A stretch of 64,000 bases of DNA, taken from NCBI GenBank assembly GCA_039000515.1, contig JBCFYV010011135.1:12322468-12386467 (forward strand), written 5' to 3'. Origin of the DNA: Timema cristinae. Taxonomy: Eukaryota; Arthropoda; Insecta; Phasmatodea; Timematidae. A program made the position numbers and the translations under genes. Below the pieces are notes generated by a model. That model worked only from the letters and a program-made list of their open reading frames with translations. It searched no databases and was not told the origin of the DNA. Positions 1 through 10,980 of this stretch are shown one piece after another. Positions within the stretch are counted from its first letter, which is position 1; every line of letters begins with the position of its first letter.

Positions 1-851
1 GTTACTTGTTTAGCTCACATAGGTCTATAAGGCCCTTCGTATGAAAATAGGACCTTACCATTTAAAAACCTTCAAGTGCACTTTAGTTAAGTACGAATAC
101 TTGCTGCAAGAGCATGTTGCAATATACCAATTTTAATCAAAACTATGGGACGGTTGACACATTATCGTAAGTTGTAAGACCAGGGTTCAAATACCAGTCT
201 GTGACTAATTTTTATATTGTTACATACATATTTGTCATATTATCTGAAAAGAGATGTTTGTGTTAGCCAAATTATCATGATTGTTACCTTCAAATAAAAT
301 ATTAAAATTTTTTTAACAAACAAAATATGTCTAGTTCAATTTATTGAAAATACTGAGAATCAACAGTTTATTAAAATTCATTTAATCTTGATAACATACT
401 AATATTATATCAAAGACTGGTATGATCTATTTCAATGCTATTTTATAAACAATTTTAATGTTGTAGACATGTTCGTTGTTAGGTTTTTAAAATCCCTTTG
501 AAATTAAGTTTTAACCAAATTTACTTATTAAATGTGAAATTGAAGACCAGCTGCTAAAATGTATCCATAAGTTAACTAAACACTATAATATTTAAATACC
601 GGTGGACCACTAACATAATTTTCAATGGTTCATTTATAAATGGGGTTGTAGAAATGCCACTTTTTAAACACAATGCAAAGCAATGTCAATACTTAGCTTG
701 GAACTTGCCGAGCAAAGTTGAAACTGAACCTGAAGATAAATTTTTGTTTGTCTTCCTCTAACAGGCTTTTAATTTCTAAACTATCCATCAAGTGCATCTT
801 GGTAAAGATAAAGCTTTATATAAAAAACAAAGTACACTATATTATATTATA
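1..851. other. AT-rich sequence without a recognisable gene
   Basis: Long A/T-rich stretch with stop codons in all frames. The only frame above 60 codons (718-912) begins without a convincing start context and runs into the head of a decayed SINE, so it is not taken as a gene. Confidence 0.6.
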
Positions 852-1108
852 CCTGCTTCGGTGGTTGCATGTACTAAGGTGTCATTCTGTCAATAGACAA
901 GACTGCCGGTGACAGGAGGTTGAGGTTTGAGTACTTGTTGGGTGTACCCAGGGGGTTTTTCCACTCACTCACTCTCTCACTCACTGTTCAGGAAAATGTG
1001 GGTGCGTTTCTTCTCAATTCAACTTTCTTCATCCCTAACACATTTGTATAATTAGTACATAAGCTTGTAGCCTGAACAGATAGTAAGTGGTGCTATAATT
1101 AATATTAG
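852..1108 (+). mobile_element. SINE-A, old diverged copy
   Basis: Follows the SINE-A layout: a tRNA-like head (cttcggtggttgcatg, then a gaggttgaggtttgag B-box remnant), the middle segment with repeated ctcactcact in place of the usual pyrimidine block, and a tail ending in a degenerate gatagtaagtggtgcta before AT-rich sequence. Strong divergence from the young copies at 35132, 40969 and 54107 suggests an old insertion. Confidence 0.7.
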
Positions 1109-1301
1109 TCTTTTTTGTTTCCAGTAGCTGGCAAATAATGCTGATGTATGTTATTGCTTTCAAGGTCTCAGGCATATCTACATGAACATTTCCAAGTCTG
1201 TGGGATTTGCTTTTATTGTGAAAAATTTTATTTTAAAATTTGGTTTATCATGTGAAACTGGTGTATTTATGGCTGAATTGTATACCATTTTTAAATTGTA
1301 G

Positions 1302-1505
1302 TGCTTTGCCTATAGTATTTGTCACCGTTCCGCTCTTATCTCAATGGATTCCACGATGGCACTGTCCACCATGTACTCTTGGAAGCCTCTTGTGCAGATA
1401 ATTCAAGAACATGAAACGTTCTGGAATTACGGGTTCCTGTTGTGCGCCAATTATGTTCTGATATTTTACTGCCGCGATGGACGCCAATTGAAGAATTATA
1501 ATTAA
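1302..1505 (+). CDS. Candidate terminal coding exon (unrecognised)
   Basis: A frame stays open from directly after a pyrimidine-containing AG acceptor (AG at 1300-1301) to TAA at 1503-1505. An internal ATG at 1344 would alone give 53 residues. The translation contains a hydrophobic stretch (NYGFLLCANYVLIFYC) that could be one membrane segment. An AATAAA overlaps the stop (1504-1509), as a last exon might have. GC content is above the flanks. No known family was recognised, no partner exon is visible upstream, and the poly(A) signal is unusually close. It could equally be a fragment of a retroposed copy or chance. What I see is the frame and the AG; that it is an exon is inference. Confidence 0.25.
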   Translation, partial: CFAYSICHRSALISMDSTMALSTMYSWKPLVQIIQEHETFWNYGFLLCANYVLIFYCRDGRQLKNYN

Positions 1506-1713
1506 TAAACACTTATCATTTTGACATGTTTTTTATTTCTGAATCTGTTTATTTAATGAGAAAATAGATCATGTCGTTGAAATATATACGCGGCCTATTG
1601 TATTGAGCGCGGACAGGTGTTGCTGGACGCCAAGTGCCCAAGTGAGTTATGTCAGTTCTGGACACCAACTGCCTTTACGTTGCACCATTCTTTGTATATA
1701 TCCATTGCTCATG

Positions 1714-1871
1714 GAAGCTTCGAGAAGGTTTAGTTTAGAAAAACAAAATAAAAGACAAAAACATCTCGGTATTACTAGAAGCTTCGAGAGCCGGAAACTG
1801 ACTCAAGTTACATTTTAAAATCTCTCTTCGAACCTTCGAGAAGAGGAAGTTATTATTTGAAATATATATAT
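1714..1871. promoter_or_regulatory. Cluster of heat-shock-element-like GAA/TTC repeats
   Basis: Three blocks of alternating GAA and TTC at 5-bp spacing lie within 135 bp: GAAgcTTCgaGAA at 1714-1726, GAAgcTTCgaGA at 1778-1789, and TTCgaGAA with flanking TTC (1827) and GAA (1846) at 1827-1848. This matches the nGAAn inverted pentamer rule for HSF binding sites. An aaatatatatatt TATA-like run follows at 1859-1871 and a CACGTG E-box lies near 1897. A looser TTC/GAA group also sits at 1402-1429. No heat-shock protein frame follows, so the site may regulate a gene with a distant or unseen first exon, or be a repeat relic. Confidence 0.35.
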
Positions 1872-2093
1872 TGTCAACATGACTTTACTGGTGTCACGTG
1901 CGTGGCGTCACTGTCCAGTGGCTTTTGCCTTCTTAGAAGAAGAAGTGCTTTAAGCGCCATTTAATATACTACATAATTTAAATGAAATAAGATACGTTTA
2001 TAAAATTAGGACGATATTATTGTCAATGCTTTCACATACTTTTCAGGGGCAAATCAATTACATTACAAACAAATTTTTAATATTGATTGCTTA

Positions 2094-2810
2094 AACACTC
2101 AGCTCCCTTTTTGCTGTATTCATGGTCACATTGGTCTTTCAGGTAATGAACTAGTGGACCAGGCAGCCAAGGAGGCAGCTCATTTCCCTCCTGAGTCGAG
2201 TTTAGGTGTCATGTTTTTAGATATAAAGGGTTATGTTAGGCGTGGGGTTTTACACACTTGGTGTCAGAAGTGGGTTTTGTCCTCTGCTCAGAACAAGCTG
2301 CGGTCCATTAGGGATGGTGTGTCACGATAGTCCTCGTCTATAAGCACGTCTAAAAGAGAGGAGAGGTTGTTGTAGTAAGATTCCTTGTTGGGAATACTTC
2401 CCCGACCCATGGGTCTTGATTGAGAGGGGATTCACCTCCAGTGTGTGAGGTTTGCGATGCTCCCCTTAGAGTGTACCACATTTTGGGTGGAGGAATGAAA
2501 TAACACTCCTATTCACCTGGCCCTTGATTTTTATGGTGACCTTCGTGTTTTTTCTAGGTGACAGTGCAGATGGTGTTATTTGTTTACTCCTTTTTATACG
2601 CCAGGCGGATTTTATAAATTCCATTAGAGTTTCACTCCTATGGAGTGTTTCAAATGGATGTCTCCTATTGAGATTTATTTTCTAGGGATATTATTATGTT
2701 CTTAATTTTGTTTAAGGTGCTAATGAACTAATTGTATTGACGGGCCTATAAATCCTAGTTAGGATAATGATGATGATGTCAGTGCTGATGATGAAGATAA
2801 TAATAGCATT
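2094..2810 (+). mobile_element. Decayed non-LTR retrotransposon, RNase H and C-terminal part
   Basis: The frame at 2103-2330 gives FCCIHGHIGLSGNELVDQ followed by AAKEA, the conserved end of the RNase H domain of I/Jockey-type LINEs (the family pattern is H-x-G-I-x-GNE-x-AD-x-AAKEA). It then stops at TAG 2328-2330. In other frames the C-terminal zinc motif follows: a T-H-G remnant near 2405 and CEVCDAPLRVYHILGG at 2444-2491. The element ends near 2760 with a GAT-rich microsatellite tail (2767-2800). Several frameshifts and stops show it is dead and 5' truncated. The RT and endonuclease domains are absent. Confidence 0.85.
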
Positions 2811-3342
2811 TTATTATTCTGAGTAAGAGGTAGTATAAGAAAAAACAATTACACCTAGACTTATTTTTAACAAGAACATTTATAATGTCTTTACCTACTG
2901 CCTACTGGCAAAATTACACATAGGTTTATAATATCTGCAGTTCAATTTTCATTGGAGGGGTATTTTAGGTAATACAAAAAAAAAAAGTCAACATTGATAT
3001 CATTTTACATTTATTATTTGTATGGGTACCTAATTTCACAAATTTATATCAAAAGTGACAGTTACATCTCAAATAAATTGTTAATTGAATAAATTAATAA
3101 ATCATTATGATTAATTGTTTTAGTGATTTTAATTACTCAACAAAGTTCTCCCTTCATATCTAAATTGGGTTTTTATTATTAACAGTAAAAAAAGGAAATA
3201 AACCTCTTGTTGTTGGCAGACAAGACATTTTAAAGATTAACTAATTTTTTTTACTTGTGAGGTCTATATACATAATTATATAGGTTTATTTATTATAGTA
3301 CTGTGTTAGGGATGAGCTAGGTTGAATTTAATAGAGCAAGTG

Positions 3343-3585
3343 ACCCACCTCGGGGGCGTAGTTAGTTAATGCGCTAGTTTTGTGTTGAGCTAGACTGGTG
3401 AGGATGGGGAAATCGAGGTTTTAATCTCAGACGGGTGAACTGGGGATGGTTTTCCACTCTCCCTCCACACAAATGCGGGTTCACTTACTCTGAATTCAAC
3501 CTTCCCAAATTCCTAACCCATTAGTGTGATTAGTACTTAGCTTATAACTCAAATAAGTAGTAAGACGCGGTGCTAAATAAAAAAA
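3343..3585 (+). mobile_element. SINE-A copy
   Basis: Full-length but mutated: head acccacctcgggggcgtag, B-box region atcgaggttttaatctc, middle ttttccactctccctccac, tail agtagtaagacgcggtgcta followed by aataaa. The tail hairpin (acccgaacgggt in young copies) is lost here. Confidence 0.85.
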
Positions 3586-3715
3586 TTAGAGGAAGTGAAC
3601 CTACATTTGGATGTAGGGGCAGTGGAAAACCATTTAGGAAAAATCACCCTGACTAGCTTACACCTGACCAGGATTCAAACCCCTACATCCACGTTATCTG
3701 AAATCCAGTCGGACC
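3586..3715 (-). mobile_element. SINE-A fragment in opposite orientation
   Basis: Abuts the preceding + copy. On the minus strand it carries the B-box (tttgaatcctggtcagg) and the middle segment with the conserved gttcacttcctctaatt end. It lacks the hairpin tail, so the pair forms an imperfect inverted repeat about 370 bp across. Confidence 0.7.
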
Positions 3716-4068
3716 CTATGGAACCAACAATTCGGGTGTGGACCTAGATAAATAAAGTAAAATCCTGATAAACTTATTAAATCTACCTAAATTTAGTAGC
3801 TAATTATTTACTTACAAATGAACAGTATTTTCTGCCCAGTTTCGATAGAAAGCTTCTTTATGTATAAAGAGTCAGAAACAAATCCTTTTTCTCAAATCTT
3901 TAGAAGCTTCTTTTACCCAATTGCTAAGTTACATTGTTTTTGTTGCAGGTGTACATTGGGTTTCTGGCTATACCTAATACTGGTTTATTCGGATCATTTA
4001 CAGCTACTTTGAGGAATTTGTTGAGGTAATGTATCAAACTATGTCTGATCTTGTGCTATATATTTATT

Positions 4069-4380
4069 GCATGGTTAAAATGTGTTGCTATTTATTTATA
4101 GCATAGTTAGAATGTGTTGCTATTTATTTATAGCATGGTTAAAATGTGTAGCTATTTATTTATAGCATGGTTAAAATGTGTAGCTATTTATTTATAGCAT
4201 GGTTAAAATGTGTAGCTATTTATTTATAGCATGGTTAAAATGTGTAGCTATTTATTTATAGCATGGTTAAAATATGTTGCAATTTATTTATAGCATGGTT
4301 AAAATGTGTTGCTATTTATTTATAGCAGAGTTAGAATGTGTTGCTATTTATTTATGCAATGGTTAAAATATGTAGCTATT
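4069..4380. repeat. 32-bp tandem array, about 10 copies
   Basis: Unit begins gcatggttaaaatgtgt and ends agctatttatttata. Copies 3-6 are nearly identical while the outer copies carry substitutions (gcatagttagaat, gcagagttagaat), the usual pattern for unequal exchange homogenising the centre of an array. Confidence 0.95.
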
Positions 4381-4390
4381 TTGAGTACCC

Positions 4391-4580
4391 GTCATTTGGC
4401 CTAAAGTTTAGGCCAAATGATTTTAGGCCAAATGACTTTAGGCTAACTGACTTTAGGCCAACTGACTTTTAGGCCAAATGACTTTTGTCGAACTTAATTA
4501 AATCAATTTTTGTATTCGAAATACATTTTAGGCCAAATGACTTTAGGCCAACTGACTTTTAGGCCAAATGACTTTAAATA
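4391..4580. repeat. 17-bp aggccaaatgactttt repeat cluster, degenerate
   Basis: Direct repeats of aggccaaatgactttt and aggccaactgacttt are split into two groups by about 40 bp of unique sequence (4486-4525). The same unit forms a longer array at 11518-11800. Confidence 0.9.
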
Positions 4581-4735
4581 AATGTTCGATATCTAAGTTT
4601 TGTTCGGAAACATTCGCTATGATATATTGTGATGTTAATAGAGGGCAGCATGTGTCCTATTTAGTTAAATAGTATATACTATCGTTTCTAAATACATGAG
4701 TCTTCTTTGGTGTAACTATTTACCAAGGTCTAAAG

Positions 4736-5042
4736 CAGTGGTTATCAAAGTGTACTGAGCAACCTCCAAGGACGAGCGCGATAATTGCTAAAGGGGGGCG
4801 CAAGATGTAAAATTTATTTATATAAAACTGTTTTAATTCGAATGATTTTTAATTTTTACTAGGCTAATTTTCTAACAAAATGTAACAATATGCATAGTTA
4901 TACATAATTACAATAAACCTACAAAATGTTTGTATTCAAATCATACAACACTGGATAGGGAGTGGAGGGTAGAGGGGTCGTGGCGCAACTTCCTCACTTG
5001 GATGTAAAGAATGTCACAGAATAGAATGTTTGAGAACCACTG
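4736..5042. mobile_element. hAT-type MITE with 8-bp target duplication
   Basis: A 307-bp non-coding element with terminal inverted repeats: cagtggttatcaaagt at the left and, reading inward from the right, cagtggttctcaaaca. This is the classical hAT terminus. The 8-bp flanks gtctaaag (4728-4735) and ctctaaag (5043-5050) differ at one base, as expected for a hAT target-site duplication. It has no transposase frame, so it would be moved in trans. It contains a G-rich stretch (aaaggggggcgc) inside the left end. Confidence 0.92.
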
Positions 5043-5734
5043 CTCTAAAGAATACAGGTCTCACTGCACTTTAGTTCCCGTGATCAGGTAAGAAGCTAGA
5101 GAGCACTAGTATCTTTTCACAATAACACGCACTCCAGTTAACCAGTAGAAGAGTATGAATAACTAAGGTTTCAATTTATGGTTTTAACTTTTTAACTACC
5201 GTAGTGATTAAAACTAAAGCACCCCAACCACCCTCCTCATATATGGTAGAAAGAGAATATACTTAATAAAGTACAACATAAATAACTTATTTATAATAAA
5301 CATACTAACTACCATTTGTATTTGTTTACGATTGTAAAAGCACTTAAATTTGCTTTGTAATGTTTAATATTTGTAATTCTTTCGTTGATCCAGTACGGTT
5401 GAGTAATCTAACATTGGCGACATGAAAACCCCGCCCATAAATGCTTTCTTTGTTGCTATCGCCGTATTGTTGTGATACAAAAAGGTTATGATTACTAACA
5501 ATAAGCGTCTTTCAATAGCACATAGCGGTAGAGTGGAAAACTCTTAAAACACTTTTGTGGGCCTCCCACCCATCCGGTATTCGAAGCCCAACCTTCCCAT
5601 TACTAACAAACTGGTATATACCCCAATTTTCTTACGATGTGGGTAACTCGACTTAAACCGTCCGGTCTTGGGGAGCATCGGACAGCTCTGTTCAACAATG
5701 ACTTAGAAAGGCTGTTGAAGAGGGAGGAGAAGGG

Positions 5735-6300
5735 GCGTGACGGGGAGGTCCACTTGCAAATTTTGAATTTTTTTCGGTGACACAGTTTTGTACCGTTTTG
5801 TGCCAAAAACAAAAAGTTTTGTACCCTACCCGCAATCCCCCATTTTGAGTAGTTAGCATATCAATGTACTCAATCTAAGTTACTGCAGGAGTACCACTTT
5901 AGAATTTTGAGCTTTTGTCAATGCCAATGTTTTATAATAGTTTTGTACCGTTTAGTACCACAAACAAAAAGTTTTGTACCCCACCCATTTTGAGTAATCC
6001 TATTAAGCATATCAAAATGACCATTACAAATTAAGAGGTGTTTACATCTTTAGAATTGTGAGCTTTTTTTGATGCCAATGTTTTGTACTTTTTTTGTACC
6101 ACAAACAAAATGTATTACATCCCCACCCATTTTGAGTAGTTAGAATATCAAAGTGATCACTCAAAGTTAATTCTGGGGTAATACTTTTGAATTTAGGAGT
6201 TTTTCTATGCAAACAATTTGCAGTAGTTTTTTTATCACAAATAAAAAGTTTTTTACCCCATCCATTTTGGGTAATTATCACAACAACGTGGTCCCTCAAT
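5735..6300 (+). repeat. Repeat G, about four ~120-bp units in tandem
   Basis: Each unit contains ttttgtaccgttttgtacca, a caaacaaaaagttttgtaccc block, cccattttgagtaatt and catatcaa before a more variable spacer. Units start near 5757, 5930, 6070 and 6185. Related sequence is inverted at 6830-6990 and at 20190-20490. The minus-strand frame at 6042-6299 merely reads through two units (the word TQNGWG occurs twice) and is not taken as a gene. Confidence 0.8.
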
Positions 6301-6829
6301 TAGAATAAAAAAATAAAGTGAGAATCACTCCAAATAGCTTAGAGGTGCATCCAAATTTGAAATATTTCTAGGCGAGATAATTATGGCTTAGGACTTAAAA
6401 TAATTTATTTATTTAAAATCAAGGCGAAGACTATGCATAGCTTCTAGAGTGATCAATTTTACAAAAAATTGTTTAAGGAGGGCCACTCTAAATAGTTTAT
6501 AATATAAACTAACTGATTTAAAACAATATAAGAGGAGAGCCACTGTTTAAAAAATACATAAGCTCAAATATGAATGAGAAACTATTAAATGGCTATAAAC
6601 AGAACTCTAGTATTCTAAGTAACTATGTATTTTATAATTATGACACCCCCATTCCTCCCTATGAAAATGATTTGGATCCGCTTTTGAGGTAGTATATTAA
6701 TTACATTATACTTTATAAATCTCGATTAATATGGCGAGATATAATACGCAAACCAAATTTATGTTACAAAGCGATACAGAATTATTACAAAAAGTTTTTA
6801 TTGAAAAAAGTTCAAAATCATAAAGATCG

Positions 6830-6990
6830 AATTACCCTTTAATTTGGAGTGGCAATTTTGATATGCTAATTACTCAAAATGGTGGGAGTATAAAACTTTT
6901 TGTTTGTGGTAGAAAACGGTATAAAACTAAAACAAACAGTTGACATAGAAAAAAATTCAAAATTTGAAAGTGGTTCTCCAAGTTAATGCA
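6830..6990 (-). repeat. Repeat G, single inverted unit
   Basis: Reverse-complement of the units at 5735-6300: gatatgctaattactcaaaa, then aaaactttttgtttgtgg and aacggtataaaact. With the upstream block it forms an inverted repeat with a loop of about 530 bp. Confidence 0.8.
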
Positions 6991-6999
6991 CCTCGTGAC

Positions 7000-8189
7000 G
7001 GGGTCTGCATGACTCTTGCATAGCGCGAGCGGTTATCAGGCATTTGTCAAACGATTCAAACTTGACGCTTGATTTAATCGGGTTAAAAACAACACTGTAG
7101 CCAGTCGGGGACAACGTTAAGTAAAACGAGAGTCAGAGACTATTGACAACGTTTTAAATAAACAATGTTGTAATAGACAACGTTACAGCAGGATGAATCA
7201 ATAGGCTGGATTTTGTTGCAAATGCTGATACTGTTGAATATTTGAAAATATATTTTATGTAAAGCAACAATTTACCATACCATAATCTTCTTTTGGATGA
7301 ACCACAGTGTTGGCCGTTCGGTATAAGACGCAATACTCTTCATACTAGATGAATTTATACATAACTATACATATAAGAAACTAGAAAGACTCGAAGCACA
7401 TGTGAAGTGTTCATGTAGACCTGCCCCTGGTCTGAACCCGCGTCTCTACACGAAAATACTTACAAGCGCTACTTCCCAGTAGGGTTCACTTGCTTCTAAT
7501 AAGTCCTACATCTTGGTTCCAATAACAACTATTTCTACTTATAGTATTTTCAGTAAAATGTTCGTCGACTAGTCAAACGAGACAATAATTTTCTATATTG
7601 TCTTTGTATATGTGAGTGGGTTTTTATAACTATTTCATTCCATTTTAGTTCGTGTTTAGAGGTTACCTCATTGTTGACGAAATTCAAACGTTGTCTAATT
7701 GTTTTTAATTTTGGATATATATTCAGTAAAAAAAATTATATACATGTTTAATTTTTTATTGATCACAGTTATAATATTGATTCAATTAATCATTATATAT
7801 GCGATTCATTAATAAATACTATCTAGCTATAAAAAAAATTGTTAAACACATCACTAATCAAGGCTTTGGAAAAGGGATCGTAATATAATAAAAAATATTT
7901 TCAATTATTGACTTATTTTTAAAATTATTTCCTGGAAGTGCGCCCCCATTTTCGGAGCACCTGCGCTACACTAATTGGAAAGCACATGTAGTAATATTTA
8001 GCCCACATCACTAGTCACAAAGGAACAAGCCGCGCGTCCCAACTAATTAAAATGCACATGCGCGTGGATTTACTCAGAAGTCCACACAAACATACTGACT
8101 ATTTACAACTGTCTTGGGATCGAGGGATGGGGGAATGCCCTAAAATATCGTGCTGGTCCCTATAGCATAGCTTAGTGGAATTGTAATTA
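7000..8189. other. No gene seen; AT-rich sequence
   Basis: Contains a short acaacgtt-rich patch (7105-7185: gacaacgtt three times plus acaatgttgtaat) that may be a MITE relic, and otherwise A/T-rich sequence with stops in all frames. Confidence 0.5.
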
Positions 8190-8226
8190 TTTAGCACCAC
8201 GTCTTACTAACCGCTCTGGTTATAAT

Positions 8227-8266
<40 letters not shown>

Positions 8267-8280
8267 CTATTATTATTAAG
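8190..8280 (-). repeat. SINE tail fragment joined to an (AAT)n-(ATT)n palindrome
   Basis: The sequence tttagcaccacgtcttacta at 8191-8210 is the reverse complement of the shared SINE-A/B 3' tail. It runs into aat repeats that switch to att repeats at about 8255, so the block can fold into an almost perfect AT hairpin. The poly-Leu/Ile end of the minus-strand frame at 8220-8594 comes from this microsatellite. Confidence 0.75.
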
Positions 8281-8597
8281 TCCAGAGTACAACGCATACA
8301 TTTTTCTCTAAATGACGGATTTGGCCGCTGAGAGAGTACGGCTGTGTTAAGCACTGACTTATGGGGGGCAAATGGGGCAGTTTTACCCAGGGTCTCACTT
8401 CTCGAGGCCCCCAACCACACAAATATTTCTATTTCACGAAAACGAGTTTTCCGCATCCAAAATCCACGTGCATTTAAGATTGATTTAAAGTATATTTTTA
8501 AACACAGAAAACAAAGGGGATGGTCAGGGAGGAGAGCCACCAATGACAAGAGGGCCCACCCTAGGCTAACTTCACTAAACAAAAGGTAACACATGGT

Positions 8598-8864
8598 TTA
8601 CAAGAACATATATGACACTAGTCTTCTCAGATATCTGTGTACCCATTTCTTCTTTACTTCCTGCGTCCGGTATTTCCGCCACCGCGTCCCCTGAGTGACT
8701 GCTGGTAGCCGGGCTGCTCCTTGTAGTAATGGATCTGCGGTGGCGGGAGTTGAAGATGACCAGGTCCCCTGCAACTCCTCCTCTAGCTGCTAGGGTGGTC
8801 GGCCATCCAGGGCGATGTAGAGAGTGTTGATTCTATGAAGCAACGCTTGTTGTGCTCCTTTCAT
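8598..8864 (-). pseudogene. Decayed minus-strand frame, possible exon or TE remnant
   Basis: From an ATG at 8862-8864 the minus strand reads MKGAQQALLHRINTLYIALD, then GRPP, an in-frame TAG, and 63 further codons to TAA at 8598-8600, including RKYRTQEVKKKWVHRYLRR. The amphipathic, charged composition and higher GC than the surroundings look protein-like. The stop makes it non-functional as it stands. I do not recognise the family; a transposon gag-like or host pseudogene origin are both possible. The frame just downstream (8220-8594) ends in microsatellite sequence and is not supported. Confidence 0.35.
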
Positions 8865-8899
8865 AAGTTCGGGTAGTTTGATGGAGTTTATTGATAAAT

Positions 8900-10980
8900 A
8901 CTAATATTTTGATATTTTTACATCGCACGGATTTCTTGTCGGTGTTTATGTCAAATACTTGGCTTTCCGTAAAAGTGAACATCATACTTTAAAAAGTTCA
9001 AAAGATATTTTAGATTTTAAATTAACGCTTGGACAAAAATGATGCTTGATAAGAATGAAAATAAAACTGTGGAGGAAGTTATTGAAGGAAGGTTTTATAT
9101 TTAATTCATGCACACAATTACATTAGATTTACGAACTTAATATTTCAACACTATATTAAGTTAATTTGTGTGTGTGAAGGGGGCCCTCGAAATTCCATTT
9201 CCATAAACCCTTAATCCACTGGGCGGACCTGTAGACTATAAGTAAGCTATAGACAATATGAGATTAGTACGAGTAAACATTTGTACTTCTTATCTCTAGC
9301 TGTGAGGCAGCGGCCTTATCTCTCAATCCACCCTGCGTTCTATGACTTGCCAATAAGTACGGACGTAGCTTTCTCTAAACTTAAAAAATACTTTCTTTTC
9401 AACTGTTTGACAGTTAGTGAATGTTTTTAAGTTAATGTTTAGTTTTGACTCTTCTAGGAGGTTTCTTCTGAAGAGAAGCCAGGGCCGCTTTGGTCCCCCA
9501 CCTAAGATGGCTCTGAGCTATTATAACAGCCAATTAATAATCAGCGCTTAGTATTAAAATAAAGAATACGATCTTTCTAACCTACTATCATTGGATTGCT
9601 TAGCATATAAACATTTGCCGTAATTTGTCTTTTTATTGCACCGTTCCACATAAGCTAAGTAAGCTGCGTCCACTCCGCAGCAACATTGTTGGAAACAAGT
9701 GGTGATAGCACAATCGTCAACAAAAACGTGAAAATCAGTTCTAAATATTGGCGACATGTTGACGGTTTCCCGTTAGTGAGCGGTAAACATCAAATAAATG
9801 TTGGTAGCATATTGGCAGCATTGTTGAGGTGCATCTACACCGGGGCAACATTTTTAGTAACATAGTAAACAGCATTTAGTTTGTTTGGAGGCTCCACCTG
9901 AGAAGTTTGTCTTCGTTCGCGCTTTGTGAATTTGGTCTTAACCACCCAATAATCTTATTTCACCTTTAGAAAGTCCATAGTTATCACATTTTAGATCCCG
10001 CAATATATCTGGTCCGGCATACCTGTGGCGACTCTGGAGAGAAAGGCGAGCCTAAAATTGACGTCTAGCTGGCCGCACACTAAGAATTACAACATTTGCT
10101 GCATCTGCAGGCAGCACATTTTCCTCTCTCAGCATCCTGTACTCAACTATAGTCCTTACCTAACCTTTAAATTGAGTGTTCGTTTGTCAAAATCTGTTCA
10201 GTAGTTTTCTCAGAATTTCTATTACTGTAAATAGGATTATCAAATTATACGTAAGGAATTATTCATGTTTGTTTATATTTCAAAATACTCGTTGCCAAGG
10301 AGATTTACAATTCATTTCTTGTTCTTTCGAAACACATTGTTGCCAAGGGTTTTAAAAAGATGTATGCATTAAAATTTAATATATTTGAATTGATACAAAT
10401 TTAAGATGCAAAAAACGACACCTACAGTCGGTTTTTAGACACTGCTAGACACTGCTTAGCTCACTGATAAGACAAGGTATGAATTATATGGAAAAACCTA
10501 CCTGTATAAATATCCTACACATTAAAAAAAACTCCATCGAAATAAATTAAGCTTTTCCAAAGATCTTAGACAACAGAACGACATACACACAGAGTTTCTA
10601 ACTACAGACCGACACTTTGATAAGTAGTATAGAATAGAATAGAGACACGGCTAACTAAGGGAATTATGACATTGGTGTAGGTATGCGAAACTTGTTTCAT
10701 TCGTCATTGTTAGTTAAACTTTAGGATAGCTCAATTTTTTTCTTTGCATGCATGTGAGTTAACATTGCTTTAGTGCAGTAATTCCTAAACGTTTTTGCTC
10801 GCAGACCCCTTTAGTCCTTATAAAACATCCATGGATACTCACATACTTGCTCACATAAATATAGGTTGTCTCACCTGTCAAGAAATGTAAAACTTTGAAT
10901 ATACAGAACCATAATTTTACCGGTTGTTCTCTATGAGTGTGAAACGTGGTCTCTTTTCTTACATGCCAAAAATTAATTTA
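8900..10980. other. No supported gene; mixed AT-rich and GC-richer sequence
   Basis: Stretches around 9480-9530 and 9880-10090 are GC-richer, but frames are short. The minus-strand frame 9554-9757 (Cys-rich: CFQQCCCGVD) lacks splice-like flanks and is not called. A cagtaattcctaaacg at 10777 resembles a hAT left terminus, without a clear right end. Confidence 0.45.

Noticed and set aside
6042..6299. 85-codon minus-strand gene
   Set aside because: It reads through two Repeat G units (TQNGWG twice).
7105..7185. acaacgtt-rich MITE
   Set aside because: No terminal repeats or duplication could be found; it may be chance.
8220..8594. 124-codon minus-strand membrane protein
   Set aside because: Its hydrophobic Ile/Leu end is the translation of a trinucleotide microsatellite and there is no start context.
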